DNA from: Aspidiotus rigidus
Taxonomy: Eukaryota; Arthropoda; Insecta; Hemiptera; Diaspididae
Assembly: GCA_035079385.1 (NCBI GenBank)
Contig: JAVHKY010000027.1
Coordinates: 682,001 to 746,000, forward strand
Direction of reading: 5' to 3'
DNA: 64,000 bases
In this document: positions 11,525 to 20,399 of the stretch, in pieces
Layout: each line of letters opens with the position of its first letter
Position numbering within the stretch: position 1 is the first letter of the stretch
Made by a program: the position numbers and the translations under genes
The notes under the pieces: generated by a model
Seen by the model: the letters and a program-made list of their open reading frames with translations, nothing else
Database searches by the model: none
What the model was told of the DNA's origin: nothing

Positions 11525-12690
11525 TCTTCTTTCTTATCCCTGTGCTTCTTCGGCTTTACGATCTTCTGAAACTCCACAAGGAGGATATTCCTATTAGACC
11601 AGTGATGTCTTTTATTTCTTCTCCGACTTACAGGCTTTCTAAACTCCTCTATCAATGGTTCAAGTCGTTGGTTCCCCGTATCCCCCTCCTTCCTGCTTTT
11701 CATTACTACCTAAGTTCTCCTTGAAAATACGCATGTCCCGATCACACTTATTTATGAATTTATGACACTCCTTGAGATATATATTTCCCCCAATTTCTGT
11801 CAATTTCAACAACTCATCTAAGAGTCCCCCCTAATATTGAAGTTTCTATCGATTCTCCCCTCGGGTCTTTGGTCGCCGAGGTCTTCCTCAAACGTTTTGA
11901 GAACGTTAAGTCTTTCATTCTGGTTTTCATCTCATTCTCTATATCGTTTACTGGCACCGGTATGTGAATGATGTCTGATCTCCACCCTTTCCTCACCTTC
12001 CTGAACAGTCTATACCCCATCATTGATTTCACTATGGGGTGAGTGGAGCTTCTATCAACTTTCTTGACCTTTCTATCTCCAAATTGTTGTTGGCTTGCAT
12101 AGTTTTCTTCCCTCTGCTCTCGCCATCTTCAATAGCTTTATCTACCGCCTAGTTTCCCTCCTCATCAGGCTTTCTCTGAGGAGGTTAATGTCATCAAGTA
12201 TCTCGCCTATTCTAATGGCTTGGAACTTGATGTCGATCGTATGGTCTCTACTAAAGCTTTAGATTCCATCACTTCTCTCCCTCAAAGCATTACTGCCTCC
12301 AGAAGGAAAGTTAAATGAGTTTGTTTATCCTGTTCAGGAAAGCTTTCCTCCGAAATCCCTCATGTTCTTGAACCCTTCAATTTTCGCCCTGCTTTTTATA
12401 ACCCGGACACAGCTCGTAGGCTCTACTGCAGGCTAAAGGATCATGCCGCTACTTTTGAGAGAAGCAGAGTCTATAGGCTTTAGTGCTCCGACTGTCCGGC
12501 TATCTATCTAGGGGCGACGCCCCTCCGAAAAAGGTCGTCTTTTGCTGAACACCCTTAAATTTGATCTACAACAAGCCGCCTTGCGTTAACTCTCGAACAT
12601 ATTGAAATTGTTCGCCATCCCATTAACGAAAATGTTGTCTCTCCTGAGAACGATCCCTCTTCCTTCTTCCAACGACACTGAATCATCTTA
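11525..12690 (+). pseudogene. Penelope-like element, RT core and GIY-YIG nuclease (broken)
   Basis: Order of recognisable blocks: LRLYDLLKLHKEDIPIRPVM and SSPTYRLSKLLYQWF (first RT motifs); a motif like MGSPLSPVLAEIF surviving as LGSLVAEVFLKRFE; WHRYVNDV at about 11953, where the active-site YVDD has become YVND; NSLYPIIDFTMG, then ASINFLDLSI; then YCRLKDHAATFERSRVYRL and CSDCPAIYLG, the start of the GIY-YIG nuclease. The arrangement RT then GIY-YIG is diagnostic of Penelope-like elements. Stops and frameshifts occur throughout and an aspartate of the catalytic pair is lost, so it is inactive. Confidence 0.75.
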
Positions 12691-12804
12691 ATTTTCTTGT
12701 CATCACTGGTCATCTCATCTTTTTTTCTCTTTGTTCTTTCCTTTCCTTTCGATTTAGTTTAGTTCTGATTTGACTTGACGGCTATTTTGTCGAAAATATG
12801 TATT

Positions 12805-13798
12805 TGGGTAATTTCGCCGACGTTGGGAGTATTAAGTCTTCAGCAAATTGACAGTCTAAATCATGATATTTTATAAGTTTCAAATCTCTCTCGCTAAACA
12901 ACATTAAATGTAGGACAAAACCATTCATTTTCGAAATCAAGTACTAGCCCCCTTCCCCCCCAAAAAATTAATCCGAAAGTCCGTTTTCTCATTACCGTGG
13001 CATGTCTTCAATACGATCTTTTTTTATTGTTGGCTCATGGCGACGATAGGCATAATACTGATGAGCTAATAACGTGTGAGTTTGAAAGATACCGCTTTCC
13101 TGGAAAAAGAACACTGAGAAACTACTACAAAAAAACACACCGTAGGAAGCGAGAGCACATCTTCTGTTCAAAATCGTATGTCCCCACTTTTTTTCTCATT
13201 ACCGTGTGTGTATGAAAATCCAGCAACACCAAGTGATAAGGTTGGGTTAATATAATTCTAAGAAGTTGGTTCAGCTGTTGCATCATTATTGCATCACGCT
13301 AGTGCGATTTGGATCTGATGGTACAAGTCAGTACAAGTCGAGACTCCTTCGAGTAATGACGGATGGGCTTGTCCATTTTCAGTTTTCATTACCGTGTCGA
13401 TGAATTAATCCTCTGGAGGTAAGTTGGAGAAATATTTTTTTCCCTTAGCGTATTCCATCTGTAAGCGTCTATCATTTCCAACTGAAGTGTTGATGCTAGC
13501 TACACTGTAGCTTGTGACCGAACTGACTTTCTTCGGAAATCTCATTACCGTGTTTCTCATTACCGTGTCCTCAGTCATTTTTTGCTTCCACGGTAATGAT
13601 AATCTCGACCAATAATGATATGTACATATGGACCAATTTCACGTTTTCATTTGAGAGAAAAAAATGTAGACCTGAATACGGATATGTGATCTGGAGGGGT
13701 TAACTAATTAATTTACAAAAAAAAAAAGGTAAAAAAACAGCAATCAAAAACTCGAAAAATTAGATACCCAATATTCCCACTTTTGGCGAAATTACCCA
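12805..13798. mobile_element. Inverted-repeat element carrying CATTACCGTG motifs
   Basis: Begins TGGGTAATTTCGCC followed by a GTTGGGAGTATT-like stretch and ends with the inverse, GGCGAAATTACCCA preceded by AATATTCCCAC, giving termini of about 30 bases. Inside, the 10-mer CATTACCGTG occurs at 12990, 13197, 13387, 13543 and 13558, with one inverse copy (CACGGTAATG) at 13589. No transposase is recognisable. Target duplications are not clear. Likely a nonautonomous DNA element. The superfamily is not assigned. Confidence 0.55.
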
Positions 13799-13899
13799 TT
13801 TTACGATTTAGTCGTTTCTTACGGTAATTAATTTTGTGTTTCTTCATTCGATATGAGAGCCGTAACGTAGCTTCCCGTATCCCACAATGTGAAAGAAAA

Positions 13900-15090
13900 A
13901 TTTGAGGTAGAGGCAAATATATAGGCTAGTGGATTTTCAGGCATGAGAGAAACTATTTTTCTGGAGAAGAATCCACCACTCTTGTTGGGGGTACATCCTC
14001 TCATTTTGTTCGCGTCTGAGTCCGATTAGAAACTCATCTACTTTTTATTTCAAATACCTCGGTATTTTATCCAAAGAGATTGAAAATTCTTCGAATTACT
14101 CCAACGGCAACCTCAGGTTCGCTTGAAGTCACGCGTCAATAGAAAACTACTGTCCTAATGGATGATGTTTGTCTTTTGAGACTCTTATAACAGACCTATG
14201 TATCCAAATCCAGTCTTCCAAGCTACTCATACTAATTACTCGCCTTGTAAAGAAAATTTACACATCATCGACGGAACTGTTTTAGAACGTTTACGAAGAT
14301 AACTTTTCACCTCTTTCACGTAGAAGAATAAAAATGAGGAGTAAAAAGTCAGGAAGGAAGATATTTGGGACAAACTTTTTGGCGTAAGTATCGAGTTTGC
14401 TTATATTTGCTTATACTCAGAGTCGATTATGGAAGCGTCAAGATGTTTTCTTCGGATTTTGTTCCGCACAAAAAATGAAAAACAAAAAACAAAGAAAGAA
14501 AGAGAGAGAAAGAAGAAAAAAAAAAAAGGACCAAACTTCTTCCAGTTTCATTCGAAACAGAAGAAAATAACGTAAAGTTTATGAGGTACAAGCTGAATTT
14601 GTCGGAAGGCGATAATATTCAAATAATGAGGCAACTTCTGTGCAGCTGACTTTTTTTTTTCTACTTTCTACCACCCTTTCTTCTGCCTTTCGTCCACGAA
14701 CATCGATAACTGCTACGATAACGACGCTCTACAAAAGACAATACCGACGTTAGATTTTCTTCGAAATTTAATTCGTCCGTTTCTCACATTCAACCTAAAT
14801 ATCGTCGCCTCGTTTCCACGTCAGTTCGTCTATCCTTTTCGGGAATTAAATGCGTTTTTCATAGACGAAAAGGATGTTACTTATCCGCAGCCACTACCGC
14901 TTACAACATTTTTTCAGTTTTCACGTCGACCATAAACAGACCATTTATCGTTAGCGCGTGTAATGGCCAGTTAAAATTGAATTAGCCTCGATGGAGACGT
15001 TAACGCGTTGAAATCATCGGTTATCGTTTCAAAATTTCGCCGTTTTATTCGGATCACTAAATTATTTGTACATCTATGTTTACGTTTTAG
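13900..15090. other. Presumed intron or intergenic stretch upstream of the CLIP exon
   Basis: Low-copy sequence with several CpG-containing words and purine runs (14488-14530). No exon with a phase-1 exit suitable for joining to the CLIP exon at 15091 was found. An ATG with good context at 14335 leads to a donor (GTAAGT) at 14388, but that exon would exit in phase 2 and does not fit. Confidence 0.35.
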
Positions 15091-15248
15091 GTGAGAAATG
15101 TAAACTACCCAACGGATCTTACGGTATTTGTATGATGGAGGGAAGCTGTAATGTCGACACACCCGCCTCGTGGAATCCTAGACCGTGTGGAGCTTACAAC
15201 GTGATATGCTGTCCGAAGACATCGAGTGAAATGAACTCACCTTCGTAA
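15091..15248 (+). CDS. Terminal exon encoding a CLIP domain
   Basis: An acceptor (tatgtttacgttttag) precedes an exon that enters in phase 1, encodes 51 full residues and ends at TAA. It begins EKCKLPNGSYGICMMEGSC and continues with NPRPCGAYNVICCP. All six CLIP cysteines are present in order: C in EKC, C in GIC, C in GSC, C in RPCG, then the CC pair before P. CLIP domains are disulfide-knotted modules usually found before the protease domain of secreted arthropod serine proteases, which act in haemolymph cascades (melanisation, Toll activation). Here the domain is followed by KTSSEMNSPS and a stop, so no protease follows unless a weak donor at 15245 (GTAACA) is used. The third-to-fourth cysteine gap is short (13 residues). 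Upstream exons, including a signal peptide, were not found with certainty. Confidence 0.75.
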
Positions 15249-15418
15249 CAAGTGGTTGAACAACTCATTCTTATATTTTTCTAAACGAATTTATAAATGT
15301 ACGAATATTGTAGGTACTATACTTTCCTTGTATTCTTCTATTTTTTTATTGATTGAGTGCCTAGTTGGCCTACCAATTTTTATTTATAACAAACTTTTCT
15401 TGTAAGTGCTTGTATTTC

Positions 15419-15424
15419 AATAAA
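15419..15424 (+). terminator. Poly(A) signal AATAAA of the CLIP gene
   Basis: AATAAA lies 171 bases after the CLIP-exon stop codon, in an AT-rich 3' untranslated region. It supports 15091-15248 being the last exon. Such hexamers are common in AT-rich DNA, so the support is moderate. Confidence 0.5.
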
Positions 15425-15509
15425 TTTTTATTTCATTCAACTACCCACGTTCATTTACACACTTTCACTTTGTAAAGAAAACTATAACAAACAAAATATG
15501 TTTGTACAG

Positions 15510-17800
15510 AGACTTCACGATGAACCAAATTGATGTTCGATAGCCAACAGTCGATTTAGATCCACCTAATGTCGACCACAAATCGACCCAAAGTGCTCGG
15601 AAGTCGACCATCGGTTCATCGCTGACGTCGAAATTGAGTCGTCCCGTGGTATTATAGATTGATTTAGACTAAAAATTGACGTCGGTTTTCGGTAGATTAT
15701 ACGACACTCATCGGCACAAGACTTGCAGTCGACGTCAAAATTTCGTCGATTTTTAAACTTATTATCTGAAAAGAGTTTTCGAAGATGAATCGAGACTTTG
15801 CACTATAGATATTTTAATGTTGATGGAGAATCGGCAACGGCATTGCGTCGATTCAATCATTGCTGCACTGGTCAAGCATAATTGAAAACTTCAATGACCC
15901 TCATTCCAATGATTGTACATTCTATCTGCGAGTAGCAAAGTCATCAAACATACAAAAATTTGCATCCTACTTAGTGAGCTGTTCGGGGTAGCATTCATTG
16001 ACTTTATCGAATGAGGCAAACAGGGCACACGCTTAATATGGGAGTCACTCGTATGCAGTGTCAAGCTCGGAGGTCAAAATTTCAACAGGGAAGCTGTTCT
16101 ATGGGGAAGGGGGTTCGAAAATTTTGCCATTCGTCGTGCGCCGTCCGTTCAAAACAAAAACAGTGGTCCAAGTCTAACATCATTGGTAAAATGTTGTAAG
16201 TCCCCTCCTATAAATTTATATCATATAGCTCGGATTGGACTTCGAAAAATTTCGACCTTCGAAGTAGAAGAGGGTCTTAGAAAAACAACGGCTCCCACCG
16301 TAACGAAGGGGAACGCGGAGCGCAGGGAACCTGTTTCATGGGCAGAATTGATTTTGGTATCAAGATTGACTTCAAATTGTAATCTTGAAGGTACTCAAGT
16401 TTTCCTAAGTCCCTCTTATCATCGTGTTGGTATAGCTTGAAACTAGGAATTTTTACAAGTCCTTTTCCTTCCCATCATATATTATAGCTCGAAAGTCAAA
16501 ATTTTTTCAAGTCCAACCGTAGCTATACTGGGTGATCCAAAAAGATGTTGAATGGTGATTTGAACTAAATTTGTTGTAGGGCAAAAACGCAAAACGTTAG
16601 ACGAAAACTTCAAATTTACGAACTTTGTATCTTAATTTCGTCTTCAATTTACACCCCTATGACGTTTCTGAGCCGAGTTATAAACCAAAATGTACCAAAA
16701 ATTGCCAATTTGCTAAAATTTCCTTAAATTAAAAATTGTTCGAATTTTCATATTTTTTTACTTGATTTGAATGTGGAATTTAACGCTGATTTCGAAAATG
16801 ATATTTAAATAACAATGACCGAAGCTTAGAAATGGGGACTTTTCAGTTTCTTATTTCGGAAATCTTGGCAAATTGATCAATTTTTGGCACACTTTTGTCA
16901 ATAATTCGGCTCAAAAGAGTCGTAGAAAGTTGGGTAGAGGCGCAAATTGAAGATAAAAATTGAGATACAAATTTAGTAGGATTAAAGTTTACGTTTAACG
17001 TTTCGCGTTTTTACGCTACAACAAATTTAGTCCAAACCCCCATTCAACTGTTGACATCTTTTTGGACCACCCAGTATGAAAGGCAGGGGACTTGAACAAT
17101 TTTTGCAAATAATGTTGGACTTGAACCATTTTTGTTTTGGCCAGATGGCGCACAACATACGGCGTACGGCAAATTTTTTGAAAAGCTCGCCATAGATTAA
17201 GTTCACTGTTAAAATTCCAACTCTCGAGCCATAATACATGATAGGAGAGGGACTTGGAAGAAAATTTTGACTTTTGGGCTATAATATATGAAAGGAAGGA
17301 AAGGGACTGAGAAAAACTTTGGAATCTTCAAGATTTCAATTTGAATTCTCAATACCAAAACCAATTCAACCCATAGAACAGGTTCCCTGCATTCCTCTTT
17401 TAACTTTGTTAAGGTAGTCCCACGTTTTGCCGGACGGCACCCGTCATTTTCCTTCAATTCCCCCCCCCCCCCCAATATAACAGGTTCCCTGTTGAAAGCT
17501 ACCATAGAGTGACTGTATATCAATTCTTTTGCAGCTGATTTAAAGTTGACCAGCGTACATTACCATGAGACCAACAAATTAATGTGAAATTGATGTAACC
17601 GCAGTCAATTTTAGGTCGATAGAAAAATTCTGTGAAGTCAATCTTAAATTGAGGCGGCAAATCAGTCGAAATCACTGCATATTGACGTTATGTAGACGTG
17701 AGGTCGATTTTAAAAAGATATTGACTCAATTCCAATAGATCCTAGGTCGACCAAAAGTTGGTGTTGAATGACAGTTCACGTGGTTCATATTGTTGGGAAT
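15510..17800. mobile_element. Foldback element with GTCGAC-rich ends
   Basis: The outer parts (about 15520-15780 and 17530-17790) are full of GTCGA, TCGACC and CGTCGA words and begin with similar sequence read inwards (GAACCA...). The inner parts are clear inverted copies: 16440-16510 holds 'agctcgaaagtcaaaatttt' and 17230-17300 holds its complement, with 'caggttccctgc'-like blocks on both sides. Several open frames on each strand are shadows of these arms. A Tc1/mariner-type MITE sits in the centre. No transposase is seen. Outer boundaries are approximate. Confidence 0.55.
16528..17074. mobile_element. Palindromic MITE with TA target duplication (Tc1/mariner type)
   Basis: Starts CTGGGTGATCCAAAAAGATG and ends CATCTTTTTGGACCACCCAG. 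TA dinucleotides flank both ends (16526-16527 and 17075-17076). The arms remain complementary for about 240 bases (for example 'ctaaatttgttgtag' with its inverse), so the element folds on itself. The TA duplication and CTGGG-type ends point to the Tc1/mariner superfamily. No transposase is encoded. It lies inside the foldback element at 15510-17800. Confidence 0.85.
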
Positions 17801-18135
17801 ATTCAGACTGTGACAGCAGAGTGGCTGATATCTAGCGGACTTTATTACCAAGTATTGCTATTGTCATTGTTGGGACGCATGTGAGGGGGCAGAGCTAGTG
17901 CGCCACTGGTCTCTCGAGTCCAAATAGGTGTCAATGTGAAAGAAACTCTGCAGCAAAAATAAATTTGCCTTGTTTTTTCAGAGGTAAAACTTCACCTTGG
18001 CTTATGTTCCTACTGAAACGCAGAATTCTGCTTCTTCAAAAGTGATGACTTTTCTACAAACTTATAATCTTGAATTTTGGTATCAATAAATCATTATTCC
18101 TTCTTTGAACAGATATGGGTGCAGTAGAAATTGGA

Positions 18136-18633
18136 TCTAACAATGTCCAAGGGGATCAAAATTTCAATCGTTGAATCCAATCTATCGTTAAAACAATAAG
18201 AATTATACTTTTTCTATAGCAGCCAGGACTCCCTAATTTTATTGTTGTAAGCAGTGAATTGCTAAAAGCGTTATTGTTATTTGCAGTTTCTACTAGTAGA
18301 TATCACAAATAACGATATACACTGCTTTTAGCAATTTACCGTTTACAACAATCAAATTAGCATCAAATTAGCGAGTCTTCACTGCTATAGAAAAAGCATA
18401 ATCCCTAACGCTTTTATAACGATAGATTAGATTTAACAATTGAAATTTTGATGTTGTGGATATGACGATGTCAAAAGGGATCAAAATTTCAATTGTTAAA
18501 CCTAATCTATCGTTAAAAGTGATATGAATTATGCTTTTTCTACAACAGCCAGGACTCGCTAATTTGATCGTTGTAAACGGTAAATCGCTAAAAGCGGTGT
18601 CATTATTTGTAATTTCTACTACAAATAATACAG
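18136..18633. repeat. Three-armed foldback repeat
   Basis: A segment of about 160 bases appears three times: direct at 18136-18296, inverted at 18297-18462, and direct again at 18467-18633. Shared words are 'gatcaaaatttcaat', 'ctatcgttaaaa', 'ctttttcta..gcagccaggactc' and 'gctaaaagc'. The first two copies meet head to head around ACTAGTAGAT. No coding content. Probably a foldback transposon remnant. Confidence 0.75.
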
Positions 18634-19019
18634 ATGCTGAACATCATCCTCTTATCAGTCCTTCACGTCATTTTGTAACTCTAGTTTTGCAAGATGCGTT
18701 GTTGTATGATCTGACTAGCAGTAGACAAGGGCTAATGAGTGAACTTGTATCATTTTACATCGTCTATTTCAGGGTTGTATTGGGGTAAATCTAGATACAT
18801 ACCCTACTTCTCTAGATGTATTGTGAGATTTCCAGTTTAATAAAAATGACCTCTGTGACATTGTGACACTGAATTGAGCAGTGAAGTTTTGTTTGCGCAA
18901 CAAGTGATCTACATCTCTCAAGATCAGTTTTCATTTTATTTACTCCATTTGATGATTGTTTAGGTGAAACAGCTTCAAGATAATTATTGGAAGAGTAGTA
19001 AATTTATAATGTTCATTTA

Positions 19020-19520
19020 TTTATTAGCAGGGAACCCGTTATCTCTTTTGTTAGGGGATGTTCTCAGAAACTTTCACCAAGCGCAAGCCTGTCCGACTTT
19101 GATGACGTCATCATTTTCGGGATAATGTGCAGAGACTTGAAATATTTTCAACCATGTACTTATATATGTAAGATGTAAAATCTTGACAAATCTGGCGATG
19201 CTGTGTTTCCACAGAATCGAATCAAAAAGTCGAGTTCCCGAAGGAAAGGCAGGTCAGCTGACTGCACTCGGAAGGATAAACAGGATGAGAGAGGAATAGC
19301 GTTATATGGTCGGAGCTCCGAACTTTGTCCGTGAGTAGGAGAGTGACGCAACTGACAGTGAAGAACGTTCACGTTCTTACATATATAAGGCAAAACTTGA
19401 AAACAGGATATGGGGATGACGTCATCAACCTACGTCGGAAGAATTTGTCGAGGCTAGATATTACATATAGGAATTTGTCTAGGTTAAATTATTACAGGAA
19501 ATTTTTCTGAGAACATTTTT
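19020..19520. repeat. Dispersed repeat with TGACGTCA palindromes
   Basis: Holds 'gcagggaacccg', 'gatgacgtcatc' twice (near 19100 and 19414) and 'gtcgaggctagatatt / gtctaggttaaatt' duplicated words. Related pieces occur at 45280-45980, 49440-49700 and 50580-50800. Probably the same foldback superfamily as the inner arms at 15510-17800. Confidence 0.5.
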
Positions 19521-19539
19521 TTTTTCCATTTTAATTTTT

Positions 19540-19840
19540 ATTGTACATTCACAAACACATATCGGGAAAAAACAGGTGAAGGTGACTGGGCGATCTGCGG
19601 CACTCTGGCTTTAATACCGCACAGTCGGGAGAGGGATTTGCCAATAACCACTCGGAAGCTTCTTTTATATAAGTGGGCTTTGAATTTGGAAGGTGCGATT
19701 CAATTAGTGGAGGAAGCCCAAGTGCCACACCGTATCCAAAGCTTTTTCCATGTCCAGGAAAATTGCTGGACAGAATTTGCGCTCCTCTAAGCTCCGATCT
19801 ATAATTTGCGTAACTCTGTGGACTTGATCCATCCTAACCT
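19540..19840 (-). pseudogene. jockey-type LINE reverse transcriptase fragment
   Basis: Minus-strand frame reads DQVHRVTQIIDRSLEERKFC then PAIFLDMEKALDTVWHLGFL, matching RT motif A of jockey-like LINEs (the FLDxxKAFDxVWH block). After a frameshift, KARVPQIAQSPSPVFSRYV corresponds to the KAGVPQGSVLSPxLxSLY motif. The piece is truncated on both sides and frameshifted, so it is a dead fragment. Confidence 0.75.
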
Positions 19841-20314
19841 TTCTAGCAACATCATAAATATAATCGTACATGTACTGAAGTATAGTACAGATAATACAGA
19901 TTGCTATAATATTCACTCTCGTATGGCTGAAGTCTCTTCCAATAACGTTCTCTACCAAAAGATAAACTCGCTTTGTTCAAGCCTTGACTTTACAATTTCA
20001 ATCTGTCTTGTATATCTCGATTGGAGACCTTATGCACCTACTCACTTCAAGATGAAGAAAACAATAATAAGAGCAGCTGTTTTTCACGGGGTCAAGAGGC
20101 TTGTGGGTTCTCCGCTGCAATGGCCTCTAAATTTTTTACATCGGTATAGTGCATGAAATCCACTTCCGTCGAAATATTTACCATAATAAGCCATTAACAA
20201 AAATAAGGAAGCGAAGTTCTAATTGACAGGTGAGTTGTGAATCGGAACCGCATGCATCGTCATGCTAGGCGACGAGGCAATATTATCAAATCTACATTCG
20301 CTCAATTTAGGGTG

Positions 20315-20396
20315 ATGGCGATGGAAAAAGCTCGCGCCTGCATAAATATTTTCTTTTCAGCCTGCGTGACCAGCTTTGTGTTTTTATTTATCATTG
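20315..20396 (+). CDS. Candidate first coding exon with signal peptide
   Basis: From the ATG at 20315 the frame reads MAMEKARACINIFFSACV then TSFVFLFII, 27 residues with a short charged start and a hydrophobic core, like a secretory signal. It meets a donor (ATTG then GTAATT) that leaves in phase 1, the same phase used by the CLIP exon at 15091. It lies downstream of that exon, so it would belong to another gene, perhaps a neighbouring secreted one. No partner exon was found. An acceptor-like site (tattttcttttcag) inside it offers another reading. Confidence 0.25.
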
Positions 20397-20399
20397 GTA

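Noticed and set aside
13062..13100. CTGATGA...GAAAG considered as a hammerhead
   Set aside because: The bases between do not form a stem II.
13387..13421. Acceptor and donor pair around 36 bases (ttttcag ... GGAG then GTAAGTTGG)
   Set aside because: It lies within the CATTACCGTG element and yields no useful frame. Probably chance.
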